Virus record (IMG/VR): IMGVR_UViG_3300009605_000171
Location: 1-22,153 of that record
Origin: a virus
Reading direction: 5' to 3' (one strand)
Length of the DNA stretch: 22,153 nt
Numbering within the stretch: position 1 is the stretch's first letter; the number at the start of each line of letters is the position of its first letter. Under the pieces are notes generated by a model that worked only from the letters and a program-made list of their open reading frames with translations, made no database searches and had not been told where the DNA came from. The position numbers were made by a program, and so were the translations under genes. This document shows, piece by piece, positions 14,370 through 21,672 of the stretch.

Positions 14370-15905
14370 TTAAAATGTATCTACTTTTAATCTAGCGTTG
14401 CCCTTTTGCTGTGGAGTGTTTCCATATACAGCAATAAGTGAATTGATCTTCGCTGATTCTGTTGCATCTTGCTTACCAGATAATGGAGAGTTATATAATG
14501 CACTTACAACGAACTCTGCATTAGGACATGATGATATAGCCCAAGAATGCGCACCTGTTTCATAGTTTATATCTCCAACCACTCTACCTTGATATATCAG
14601 CCTACCTAGTCCATCATCTCTAATGAATATATCTTTGTAAGATGTAGAGTAAGTGATTGGATCATAAGTTGTATCAGGTGATAATCTTGCATCAACAGAA
14701 GCAGGAACATCTCCGATAGCAGGGATTCTACCTGTTCCAAAGAACTCTGCTGTTCCACTAGAACCTACTCCAAGTGCAATAGCTGATGTTGATAACTTGC
14801 TCCCAGATGTGAATACAATATCTCCTCCTGAAAGCCTACAAGTGATTCTCTTTTCAAACAAATTACCTGCTGTGTAATACTGAGTATCTAACGCAGTTTG
14901 TATAAGAGCTATGATACCATCAGAGCCACCAAACTTTGTATTACTAGAATCTACTGTGAATGATAGATTATCAAATGTTGTTCCACCATCTACTGTTATA
15001 TCAAACTCATATTCAGTTGATGCTGTTAGTCCTGATTCTGTATTATTTGAAATATCTGACAATCCAAGTTTCTGATACCCTCTGCTATAAAACTGGATAG
15101 CGACTGATCCTGCATGAATACCACTTAAATATGTTGATGCTCTCCCATAGCCAAAGAAATTCATAGCTGACCATCTGCCTTGATCGTCTGTTTGTGCTAC
15201 TGTGTATTTATCAAAATCATGGTGTGCATTAAAGAATGGGAATCTAACAGCTACATCGTCTGCGTGAGTTGCTGCTGTTGAGCCATGAACACCTCTTATA
15301 ACAGTTATTGTGCTATTAGCAAGGTCTGCTCCAGTTCCAACAGTCAATACTTCAAGTATCTCATTTTCAAGTCGTATTAAATCTCCAACTCTAAGAAATT
15401 TAGAGTGTCCATCTTCTAAATATATTGTCGTTACTGCTGCATCTGAAGCTACATCTCCTGATGTGGCTGTATCAATATCTGCTGTGCTATCTGTGTATTC
15501 ATTTGAATTAGGAGCTGTTGCTGTTACTACATCGCCCTCATATTGATCTGAATCATCTGTCATTATAGCTCTTTTTGCAGGAAGTGATACTGATTCTCCT
15601 GCACTTAAAAGAAAATGTAAATAAGATACAGCTCCTACTGTGTCCTCATCTGTCCATCTATTGTATTTAAATATTGCAAGAGCAGGTATAGATCCTGTAT
15701 TTGATACCCTTACATTATCTATATCACCTGAACCTTGTTCTGTTGCACTTGTTGATTTAGATACTTCAAGCAGAGTATCGTTTACTGATGCTGAATATGC
15801 AATAGATTTTGTAATTGAAGCTGTTGGTCTAGCCCTTCTTCTTCCTCGTCTTGGAAGCCCTCCCCTTCCTCCATTTGAGCTTATTCCATTTCCTAAATAA
15901 GGCAT
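14370..15905 (-). CDS. Virion structural protein with Arg-rich N-terminus, 511 aa
   Basis: This 511-aa protein has an Arg/Gly-rich start (GGRGGLPRRGRRRARPTA, about residues 13-30) followed by long beta-rich Ser/Thr/Gly domains. Around residues 160-215 there is a module FLRVGDLIRLENEILEVLTV ... TVIRGVHGSTAATHADDVAV, a pattern common in phage baseplate, neck and fibre proteins. The last segment (KQDATESAKINSLIAVYGN, near 475-500) is helical. It is likely a head- or neck-attached appendage. The basic N-terminus could anchor it or contact DNA. ATAGGAG precedes ATG 15905. The named function is unknown. Confidence 0.6.
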   Translation of the reverse strand: MPYLGNGISSNGGRGGLPRRGRRRARPTASITKSIAYSASVNDTLLEVSKSTSATEQGSGDIDNVRVSNTGSIPALAIFKYNRWTDEDTVGAVSYLHFLLSAGESVSLPAKRAIMTDDSDQYEGDVVTATAPNSNEYTDSTADIDTATSGDVASDAAVTTIYLEDGHSKFLRVGDLIRLENEILEVLTVGTGADLANSTITVIRGVHGSTAATHADDVAVRFPFFNAHHDFDKYTVAQTDDQGRWSAMNFFGYGRASTYLSGIHAGSVAIQFYSRGYQKLGLSDISNNTESGLTASTEYEFDITVDGGTTFDNLSFTVDSSNTKFGGSDGIIALIQTALDTQYYTAGNLFEKRITCRLSGGDIVFTSGSKLSTSAIALGVGSSGTAEFFGTGRIPAIGDVPASVDARLSPDTTYDPITYSTSYKDIFIRDDGLGRLIYQGRVVGDINYETGAHSWAISSCPNAEFVVSALYNSPLSGKQDATESAKINSLIAVYGNTPQQKGNARLKVDTF

Positions 15906-15914
15906 AATTTTCTC

Positions 15915-16703
15915 CTATGTTAAATGATACTTAACTGTAATGTTTAGTGAATAATCAGAATTAACACTATCTGATTCAAAAAATGCTAAAATAACTTTCC
16001 CTGCTGCAACTGCTGCACTATCTATTGTCCAAGATGATGAATAAGGTTGCTCTGAACCTGCGTTTGTCGTATCGCTATTGTGAGCGAGTAATGTTCCATT
16101 TGTTAGACAAGATGTAGCTCCTGATGTAAAATCGTATGAGAAAGCATGAAATCTTGTTGTATCTCCAGTAGCATTATCTGCTCCCTCTAGTGAAACAATA
16201 GCATCAATGCTTATTGCATCAGGTAAATACCAACAATATCTAACAATATCACTTGCCCTCTCATCATTACTATCTGCTGTTGTAAATGTAGTTGCAGGAT
16301 CTGTTCCTGTTCCGAATGATGTTTGGTCGTTTGTAACTGCTCCCATCGTAGCTGAGAAAGGCACAGGATGATGCGCCCCTGCTAACCAAGAATCTGAAAC
16401 ATCATTTGCAATACCAAAGTGTGCATATTGTGTATTAAGATAATTACCAAGAGCAGATACCTTGCTATTACTAGAATCCACTACTAATAATGATGTTCCA
16501 CCCTGATCTGCTACACTAAAAGCTGCTGTTGTATTATCATTTACAGGTCTTATTATAACAACATCATCAGACAATCTAAGTGCTGTGTCTGTTCCTTCTC
16601 CATCTTTAATAATTCTGGTAGAAGTATCAACGCCACTATTAGAGTTATCCATCTGTAATACATCTTTATAAGATCCCTTTACTGTTTTTCCTGATAAGCT
16701 CAT
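15915..16703 (-). CDS. Fibre-like structural protein, 262 aa
   Basis: ATG 16703 is preferred over the TTG three bases upstream because TGATG couples it to the previous stop and GAGG lies at good spacing. The first 90 residues carry repeated strands (TALRLSDDVVIIRPVNDN, then LLVVDSSNSKVSALGNYLNT) like phage fibre or spike stems. From about residue 110 there is a compact beta domain ending VILAFFESDSVNSDYSLNIT. The next gene upstream has the same plan, so the two look like paralogous or exchangeable appendage subunits. No catalytic motif is seen. Confidence 0.6.
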   Translation of the reverse strand: MSLSGKTVKGSYKDVLQMDNSNSGVDTSTRIIKDGEGTDTALRLSDDVVIIRPVNDNTTAAFSVADQGGTSLLVVDSSNSKVSALGNYLNTQYAHFGIANDVSDSWLAGAHHPVPFSATMGAVTNDQTSFGTGTDPATTFTTADSNDERASDIVRYCWYLPDAISIDAIVSLEGADNATGDTTRFHAFSYDFTSGATSCLTNGTLLAHNSDTTNAGSEQPYSSSWTIDSAAVAAGKVILAFFESDSVNSDYSLNITVKYHLT

Positions 16704-17392
16704 CAATCCCTCATTGTAAATTTATATGTTATATTGCCTGACCATATACCTGATATTCCTGATACATATTGAAATGCTGCATATACGCTATCTCCTGCGT
16801 TTAATGAAATGTTAGGATCAGCTGTTGTAACATTGATTGTATCTCTTGACGATGTCAAAGTGTCTGTTGTTCTTAAAGTAACATCAACAGTTGATGCTGT
16901 TAAATGAACTACTGAACCAGTCCATGTTTGAAAATAAATAATATTCTCAGATGAGTTCCCCTGATACCCAACGATGTTTGCTCCTGCATAATGACAATCA
17001 TAAGGAACAACTATGCCTGATACTGAGTTTGGTGCTGCAATCGATATTTCTGTTCCTAGTGTTGTGGAATCGTCTGTATCAAAAGCATCCCACTTCATTG
17101 GGTAGTTAGAATCATCTACATCTCTAAAGTATGTTCTGCTTGTTGTAGTATTACTAAAATAATAATGCTGTGTTAAACTAAACTTAGATGGGAATATTCC
17201 TGTTGCACTTCCACTAACAACAAGATCTCCCTCAACATATACATTCTTATCCCCTAACAACAATCCTGTTGAATCCTCTCCAATCTTAACTGGTTTTCTA
17301 TCAGTTCTAAGAGGGTTGTCTAATCTTAGATGCTTATCAAGATTTTCAGATTCTTTTTTAGTTGTTACTCTTGTTGTTGATCCATAAGCCAT
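16703..17392 (-). CDS. Fibre-like structural protein, 229 aa
   Basis: The 229-aa protein begins with a charged segment (STTRVTTKKESENLDKHLRL), then a short stem (LLLGDKNVYVEGDLVVSGSA, about residues 44-63) typical of trimeric phage fibre stems. A beta-sandwich-like C-terminal domain follows, ending SGNITYKFTMRD. It shares length, strand pattern and ending with the 262-aa gene that follows. It overlaps its neighbours by 1 base on each side. Likely a virion appendage; the receptor is unknown. Confidence 0.6.
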   Translation of the reverse strand: MAYGSTTRVTTKKESENLDKHLRLDNPLRTDRKPVKIGEDSTGLLLGDKNVYVEGDLVVSGSATGIFPSKFSLTQHYYFSNTTTSRTYFRDVDDSNYPMKWDAFDTDDSTTLGTEISIAAPNSVSGIVVPYDCHYAGANIVGYQGNSSENIIYFQTWTGSVVHLTASTVDVTLRTTDTLTSSRDTINVTTADPNISLNAGDSVYAAFQYVSGISGIWSGNITYKFTMRD

Positions 17393-17646
17393 TATTCGTC
17401 ATACCATTTCTTGTCATCAGTTTTCTTCTTTGATTTTAATTGCTTCATTTGATTCTTTAAGAATATTATATCATCTTTCATCTTTCCAATATCAACATTA
17501 TTCTCATTAGGTTCTTCAACATATTTCTTAATGGGAATCATATCATTTTTTAATGCTTTCTTGGTGTTCTTAATCTCTTTCTTAACATCAGCTATCGTTT
17601 TACCAATCGTTGCTACTGTCTTTATTGCTGTGAAGATATTAAGCAT
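17392..17646 (-). CDS. Small coiled-coil protein, 84 aa
   Basis: This is an 84-residue, Lys-rich, mostly helical protein. The N-terminal 20 residues (MLNIFTAIKTVATIGKTIAD) are amphipathic and could lie on a membrane. Residues about 52-75 (DIGKMKDDIIFLKNQMKQLK) have a heptad pattern. It overlaps the 93-aa membrane protein by 8 bases and the fibre gene by 1. It may belong to the lysis or membrane group or be a fibre assembly factor. I do not recognise the family. Confidence 0.55.
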   Translation of the reverse strand: MLNIFTAIKTVATIGKTIADVKKEIKNTKKALKNDMIPIKKYVEEPNENNVDIGKMKDDIIFLKNQMKQLKSKKKTDDKKWYDE

Positions 17647-17920
17647 TGTCTGATTTTAACCCTTTGATTATTCCTCTGACCATAGATCCGAATATGTTGT
17701 CGATAGCATCCACTATGTAAGGCTCAACTGTCTTGTTCCAAACATCCTTGCTCCAACTCCACTTCGCTAGACCTAGTGTGCAAGTTCTACCTAGTCCAAA
17801 AAAGGTAGACTCTACAACAGCACAGATCTTATCGTTTGGGATCTTCTTTAGAATCACAGCTACGATTCCACCAGATCCAACTCCTACTATTGTTGCTATA
17901 TTATTAAATATAATGTCCAT
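17639..17920 (-). CDS. Small membrane protein, holin candidate, 93 aa
   Basis: Residues 3-24 (IIFNNIATIVGVGSGGIVAV and on) form a Gly-rich hydrophobic helix with KK directly after it. A second, weaker hydrophobic segment lies at about 32-53. The C-terminal half is a soluble helix (NKTVEPYIVDAIDNIFGSMV). Position close to the endolysin and size fit a holin or a holin-associated protein, but no holin signature is certain. AAGGAG lies inside the 3' end of the upstream gene, coupling the two. Other membrane-associated roles are possible. Confidence 0.55.
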   Translation of the reverse strand: MDIIFNNIATIVGVGSGGIVAVILKKIPNDKICAVVESTFFGLGRTCTLGLAKWSWSKDVWNKTVEPYIVDAIDNIFGSMVRGIIKGLKSDNA

Positions 17921-17923
17921 TCA

Positions 17924-18313
17924 TTACTCCTTATAGCCATTTGTTTTGAAATTACTTATATCTATTTTTTCCATTGGTCTTGTCATTATAAAATCTTTTA
18001 ATTTGCTATTCTGTATTTCCAAATCTTCTCCACCACTTATAAATGGTTCTCCATCAGTTGTGTAATCGACATTATACACGATAATTGAGCATTTAAACAA
18101 TCCAAGTCTAACAACCCTACCTGCATATTTCTTCCCCTCTATCCATATATATATACAATCTCCTATGTTAATCGAGTTGCCTGCGAAGATCTTAAACGAT
18201 TCTGTTAGTCCTTCTATTGTAGATCTGAATAATATCGCTAAAAAGCCAAGACAAAAAAGCCAACCATAGTTTCCTATAAAGTTTGTTCCAATATCCTTTA
18301 ATTGTTCTTCCAT
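17924..18313 (-). CDS. Minimal MscS-like membrane protein, 129 aa
   Basis: ATG 18313 is preferred to TTG 18331, which lies inside the upstream gene and lacks a ribosome binding site. Residues about 15-33 (NYGWLFCLGFLAILFRSTIE) are a membrane helix. Next come IFAG-NSINIGDCIYIWIEG (residues 42-60), G65-R-V-V-R-L, and LEIQNSKLKDFI (98-109). These match in order the TM3 to beta-domain signature of MscS channels (FxxGDxIxI, GxVxxI, IPNxxL). The usual first two helices and the C-terminal cage are absent. A channel-like or membrane-scaffold role next to the endolysin is inferred. I am fairly confident of the resemblance, less so of the function. Confidence 0.55.
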   Translation of the reverse strand: MEEQLKDIGTNFIGNYGWLFCLGFLAILFRSTIEGLTESFKIFAGNSINIGDCIYIWIEGKKYAGRVVRLGLFKCSIIVYNVDYTTDGEPFISGGEDLEIQNSKLKDFIMTRPMEKIDISNFKTNGYKE

Positions 18314-18317
18314 CCAT

Positions 18318-18560
18318 TTAGTTTTCCACAATGAGTGTTTCTAATCGTTTACCCCACTCATCAATCTTAGTTTCTAACTTTGCAACACTAACTTTCATAT
18401 CATTGATGTCATCATCAGCTTTGTTTATGCGAACAGCGTTCACATTTATATCTTTTTCAAAAGATTCTATCTTGTTTGATGTAATCCCTAGCGTATAAAT
18501 AAAAGTGCCTAGAATCGTTAATATTGTTAGTGATGTTCCGATTATGTTTTTATCCATCAT
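18318..18560 (-). CDS. Single-helix coiled-coil membrane protein (i-spanin-like topology), 80 aa
   Basis: Residues about 6-26 (IIGTSLTILTILGTFIYTLG) are a membrane helix close to the N-terminus. Residues 28-78 are a continuous charged coiled coil (KIESFEKDINVNAVRINKAD and on). This N-terminal anchor plus extended coiled coil is the topology of inner-membrane spanins, and it is next to the endolysin. However, no outer-membrane lipoprotein partner was seen, and it is shorter than most Rz proteins. A holin or antiholin role is the alternative. Two ATG codons are tandem; either could be used. Confidence 0.55.
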   Translation of the reverse strand: MMDKNIIGTSLTILTILGTFIYTLGITSNKIESFEKDINVNAVRINKADDDINDMKVSVAKLETKIDEWGKRLETLIVEN

Positions 18561-18562
18561 CG

Positions 18563-18967
18563 TTATTCTTCTTTCCCTAATTCAAAATGAGGTCGATCCT
18601 TAAAATCAGTATCTTTTATTTCAAAGTCACCATTCCAATCATTACCCCATATTAATTTTACTCCCATCTGCTTTGCTGTGCCTAGAACATATCCTGCAAA
18701 GTAAGCAAATCGTTCGTATTCTTTCCATCTGCCTTTTATCGGATAAGGAACGACATCAACAGCACGAGAAGGCTTACTATTATGACGACCATTAGGGTAT
18801 TTAACCTTTGAGTTCCCTCGTTCAAAGGCTTCATCTTGTTCTTTTTTTCCTCTGTGTCCTTTGAGAACTGAGCAATCCACGAATTGAATAACTTCATTGA
18901 ATACCTCTTGTAGTTTGGGATGACAAGTGGCTAATTGTTCCCTTGATTTCTTTCCAAAGCTAGGCAT
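18563..18967 (-). CDS. Endolysin, M15-type peptidoglycan L-Ala-D-Glu-type peptidase
   Basis: ATG 18967 (MPSFGKKSREQLATCHPKLQ) is the likely start. A TTG five codons upstream lies within the previous gene. The 134-aa protein resembles T5-type endolysins: FGKxSxxQL near the N-terminus, KGHRGKKEQ at 36-44, H62-x8-D71 (HNSKPSRAVD) and D124-R-P-H127. H62, D71 and H127 are the expected zinc ligands and D124 the catalytic acid position. These enzymes cut the peptide stem of peptidoglycan at the end of infection. There is no signal peptide or anchor, so export should need a holin, for which the next genes are candidates. An 8-base overlap couples it to the small gene before it. Confidence 0.85.
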   Translation of the reverse strand: MPSFGKKSREQLATCHPKLQEVFNEVIQFVDCSVLKGHRGKKEQDEAFERGNSKVKYPNGRHNSKPSRAVDVVPYPIKGRWKEYERFAYFAGYVLGTAKQMGVKLIWGNDWNGDFEIKDTDFKDRPHFELGKEE

Positions 18968-19166
18968 TATTATCAATAACAATTAATGTGAATATTTGTT
19001 GTCCGAATGATGTGCAAGTGATATTTAAATTAGATGTTCCGTCTATTGTTCCACCATTTGCAGTAATCCAATCTTGGACATCTTCAGGGAGAACTCCATC
19101 TGCATCTCCTGATGCTCCTACTATTTTAGAATTAGTATGTAAAAAAGTTTTTGCAACAATAGCCAT
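18960..19166 (-). CDS. Small hypothetical protein, 68 aa
   Basis: I do not recognise this 68-aa protein. It starts MAIVAKTFLHTNSKIVGASG, has a short acidic middle (GDADGVLPEDVQDWITANGG) and ends in a beta-like stretch. It is coupled on both sides (TAATG with the 51-aa gene, 8-base overlap with the endolysin). It follows the capsid gene and may be a small virion protein, such as a decoration subunit. That is context only. Confidence 0.55.
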   Translation of the reverse strand: MAIVAKTFLHTNSKIVGASGDADGVLPEDVQDWITANGGTIDGTSNLNITCTSFGQQIFTLIVIDNNA

Positions 19167-19321
19167 TATTTACCTTCCTTCTTCTTAGATTTCTTTGCTA
19201 CTTTTTTAAGTTCTTTTCCATCTTTATCACACTCAACAAATCTATCTTTTAATGATTCCATATCGTGTGTTGGGATCACTTGAATAACTACCCCATTTGG
19301 TTTTTTAAAAAATCTTTCCAT
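19166..19321 (-). CDS. Small basic protein after the capsid gene, 51 aa
   Basis: ATG 19321 follows AAGGAG at ideal spacing. The 51 codons (MERFFKKPNGVVIQVIPTHD at the start) end in a Lys-rich tail, AKKSKKKEGK, with the stop shared with the next ATG as TAATG. It begins just after the attenuator hairpin, so it is the first gene read by transcripts passing it. The residues FKKPNGVVIQV suggest a small beta hairpin. The family is unknown. Confidence 0.6.
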   Translation of the reverse strand: MERFFKKPNGVVIQVIPTHDMESLKDRFVECDKDGKELKKVAKKSKKKEGK

Positions 19322-19330
19322 TTTTTCTCC

Positions 19331-19363
19331 TTATAAAACGAGGGGAGCTTTTACACTCCCCTC
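19331..19363 (-). terminator. Attenuator/terminator hairpin after the major capsid gene
   Basis: GAGGGGAG (19340-19347) and CTCCCCTC (19356-19363) are perfectly complementary around an 8-base loop, the most GC-rich stem in the window. On the minus strand it is followed by GTTTTATAA, a weak U-tract, and then immediately by the next ribosome binding site. Partial termination here would give more capsid than downstream products. Confidence 0.65.
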
Positions 19364-19376
19364 AATTAATCAGTTA

Positions 19377-20318
19377 TTATGAAACATCTGACAAGATATA
19401 AACACCAAAACCATCGTGTATCTCTATCTCGCCCCAGAATCCAGTAGCAACATATTCTGTTGTTCTGAATGAAGCGTTACGTTCTGTTTCTATTCTCATT
19501 AATCCTTCAGGACCAATCGCTAATCCAACAGCACCTTTACTAAAAGCAAAACCAGCAGCATCGCCACCTGATCCTACATTCTCGTTTATTTGGTCTGACC
19601 AATAAACATCAAAACCAGCAATAGAGCCTACAACACCATTAGCTAATTTAGTTTGTGCTAGTGGATTATCTGCTTGAACTCCAGCAGATGGATCAATCAA
19701 TAATCCTGATAAACCTTTAGCACCCCAAACTTGTTTAGGAGATAATACTAGATTATAAGGCATTGGAGCACCTGCTGCTCTTAATTGTCGCATAGATCCA
19801 AATATGTGGTCTAATGCTAATGCTGTTCCTGCTCCACATTCAGTTTGACTAAATGCTTCGCCAAGTGTAACTAGATCATCATCAAGTTTTGCTGCAACTG
19901 CGTTTCCTAATACTGCTCCAACATTTCCTGTGTAGTCCTCTGCACTACCCATAGCTGCTAAATCAGACACATCTGTTCTGATAACGTGCTCTGATACTGT
20001 TACACTTCTAGCAGCAGTATCAATAGATGTCATTGTTGTATAATCTGCACCATCAGTTCCTGCTCCAACATCACTTGATCCAATCTTTGTATAATCTACA
20101 AATTGAACTGTAATAGCACCTTTAACAGCTTGTTTTGAAGTAACAAGTGGAAGCATTACATTAGAGTGATTGAAAGCAACAACTGCATCGCCAATAATCT
20201 TACCTAGACCACCAACTGTTCTACCTGATCCTGTGTCCGATACTGCATCAGCCATAAGATGATTACCTGCATAACCATTCTGTGTCCAACCTTGTAACTT
20301 ATTTAATAAATTAATCAT
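19377..20318 (-). CDS. Major capsid protein, HK97-fold-like, 313 aa
   Basis: This 313-aa protein follows the scaffold and a small gene, and it is rich in Ala, Gly, Val and Asp as capsid subunits are. Features of the HK97-type fold group include a long helix with LGNAVAAKLDDDLVTLGEAF (about residues 137-156), the segment DHIFGSMRQLRAAGAPMPYN, which reads as a spine helix plus loop, and a C-terminal GPEGLMRIETERNASFRTTE strand region. No N-terminal delta domain is apparent, consistent with a separate scaffold. AGGTAGG precedes ATG 20318, and the gene ends just before the attenuator hairpin. I am fairly confident of 'capsid' from order and composition. Confidence 0.8.
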   Translation of the reverse strand: MINLLNKLQGWTQNGYAGNHLMADAVSDTGSGRTVGGLGKIIGDAVVAFNHSNVMLPLVTSKQAVKGAITVQFVDYTKIGSSDVGAGTDGADYTTMTSIDTAARSVTVSEHVIRTDVSDLAAMGSAEDYTGNVGAVLGNAVAAKLDDDLVTLGEAFSQTECGAGTALALDHIFGSMRQLRAAGAPMPYNLVLSPKQVWGAKGLSGLLIDPSAGVQADNPLAQTKLANGVVGSIAGFDVYWSDQINENVGSGGDAAGFAFSKGAVGLAIGPEGLMRIETERNASFRTTEYVATGFWGEIEIHDGFGVYILSDVS

Positions 20319-20341
20319 AATTTATAACCTACCTTTTCAAT

Positions 20342-20596
20342 TTAATTTTTTATTATTTTACCATTCTTATCAAAACTAACGCCACCAAACAATCCTATTG
20401 AGTTGCTTGTTAATGATTTCCCTTGCTGTTGCCTATTGGCTCTTTCTTCAAGTTCATCTACATAAGTATCAAAATTCATATCTTGACCTTTATATTTAAC
20501 ATCACAATCTCCATCAGATTTCTTATCTAACTTCATATCATTCTTTGGATCAAGATCAACTCCGAATATTTCGCTATGTTTCTTACTCGTAGGCAA
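20342..20596 (-). CDS. Small hypothetical protein between scaffold and capsid, 84 aa
   Basis: This charged 84-aa protein (MPTSKKHSEIFGVDLDPKND at the start) overlaps the scaffold gene by 14 bases and ends just before the capsid gene. Its middle is acidic and helical (FDTYVDELEERANRQQQGKS), and a short beta end follows. No family is recognised. It may be a scaffold partner or a head-completion factor, by position only. Confidence 0.6.
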   Translation of the reverse strand: MPTSKKHSEIFGVDLDPKNDMKLDKKSDGDCDVKYKGQDMNFDTYVDELEERANRQQQGKSLTSNSIGLFGGVSFDKNGKIIKN

Positions 20597-21164
20597 TCTT
20601 TATTCCTTGTCCACCCAATGTGTCGTTAGCTTTTTTATATCCTTCAGGATCTTTAGTAGCCCATTCTTGATAAGAACTATACCCACCAAAATCTCCTGTT
20701 CCCTTTGTAGAGTTCGCAGGTCTTTGATTTGGTGTGCCTACTGTGTTAGTTTGCGTAACCCTGTTTGCAAACTTCTCCAACTTAGCGAGTGATAGATCTT
20801 CTGCAATTAGTTTATCGTCATCATTCGTTATTGTTTCCATGATCGATGCTCGTTTGTTGGTCTTGTAATCATTCCATGCAGTAGAATCAGCTTTGTATTT
20901 CTCTAATTCTTTGCCTTGCTCCTCTAGAAGTGTTTTATACTCGCCTTGCTTTTCTAGTTCCTTCTTTCTAGCAGTTTCCTGCTTTGCTTGAAGTTCCTCT
21001 AACTGAGCCTTATAAGAATCACCTCTTTCAGTAGCTTTGTGCTTTTGAGCAACTACCTCATCTAATCTAGCTTTTGGAATACCATGTTCATTTGTTGCAG
21101 CTTTTGTGCTGTCATTTGTTTCGCTGTTGTTATCAGCTATGGGTGTGTTTTCTTGTTCAGTCAT
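20583..21164 (-). CDS. Capsid scaffolding protein, 193 aa
   Basis: This 193-aa protein is acidic and disordered at the N-terminus, then carries GIPKARLDEVVAQK (residues about 28-41), a common entry motif in phage scaffolds. A Lys/Glu coiled coil follows (about 45-92: KAQLEELQAKQETARKKELE and on), then a Gly/Asn-rich tail. Scaffolds shape the procapsid and are removed before packaging. Its position before the capsid gene agrees. AGAGGA lies 7 bases from ATG 21164. There is no protease motif. Confidence 0.8.
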   Translation of the reverse strand: MTEQENTPIADNNSETNDSTKAATNEHGIPKARLDEVVAQKHKATERGDSYKAQLEELQAKQETARKKELEKQGEYKTLLEEQGKELEKYKADSTAWNDYKTNKRASIMETITNDDDKLIAEDLSLAKLEKFANRVTQTNTVGTPNQRPANSTKGTGDFGGYSSYQEWATKDPEGYKKANDTLGGQGIKIAYE

Positions 21165-21201
21165 TTTTAGTTCCTCTTTTGTGAGTTTTTAGTAACAAAA
21201 T

Positions 21202-21230
21202 CTTATACATATAATAGTTATAAATTCCAA
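21202..21230 (-). promoter_or_regulatory. Candidate sigma70-type promoter before the scaffold gene
   Basis: On the minus strand TTGGAA (21230-21225) and TATAAG (21207-21202) are separated by 17 bases in the 79-base gap before the scaffold gene, the largest gap in the head module. The -10 hexamer matches 5 of 6 consensus bases and the -35 matches 4 of 6. It could boost scaffold and capsid transcription. Confidence 0.4.
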
Positions 21231-21243
21231 TCAAATAAAATAG

Positions 21244-21672
21244 TTATTTTCCAATCTTGATCTTGACTTTCTTGTTCTTTGGAAATTGTCGCTTGATTTC
21301 TTTGTCTACTCTAGCATCTATCATTTTAATAATATTCTTGGGGAATGGCTGTCTGTCATCAGTTACTTTTCTTCCCATCTTAGCTAAATGATTAACCCTT
21401 GATCCATGAGCTGCCCACCTTACTGAAGCAGAGTTGCTAGTATGTGATGGCTTTGCATCATCTCTAAAATCCCCAGTTAATACAGGAGATGTCTTGTTTG
21501 CAAATGCACTTTCTTGTCTAGGAAAAGAATCTGCTCTTTTTCTTGTTCCATACTCTGTGGTATATCCCTTAAATCCACTACCAAACACATCTTTGCCTTT
21601 GACAAATGTATGATTAACATAATCTTTTCTAATTACATTAGCTAGGCTCTTAAAGAACATCTTGTCAAGCAT
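21244..21672 (-). CDS. Virion morphogenesis-like head protein, 142 aa
   Basis: This 142-aa basic protein has residues LTGDFRDDAKPS near 65-76, followed by RWAAHGSRVNHLAKMGRKVT, a pattern resembling Mu gpG/HK97 gp10-like virion morphogenesis proteins (joining or completion factors). A basic C-terminus (RQFPKNKKVKIKIGK) follows. It overlaps the Mu-F-like gene by 8 bases, as expected for paired head-assembly genes. It could be a neck factor placed early in the operon. The assignment is by motif and order. Confidence 0.55.
   Translation of the reverse strand: MLDKMFFKSLANVIRKDYVNHTFVKGKDVFGSGFKGYTTEYGTRKRADSFPRQESAFANKTSPVLTGDFRDDAKPSHTSNSASVRWAAHGSRVNHLAKMGRKVTDDRQPFPKNIIKMIDARVDKEIKRQFPKNKKVKIKIGK

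Noticed and set aside
17391-19321. Group of small genes considered as an inserted mobile cassette
   Set aside because: No terminal repeats, transposase, integrase or clear composition change is seen, and start/stop overlaps run continuously into the neighbouring structural genes.
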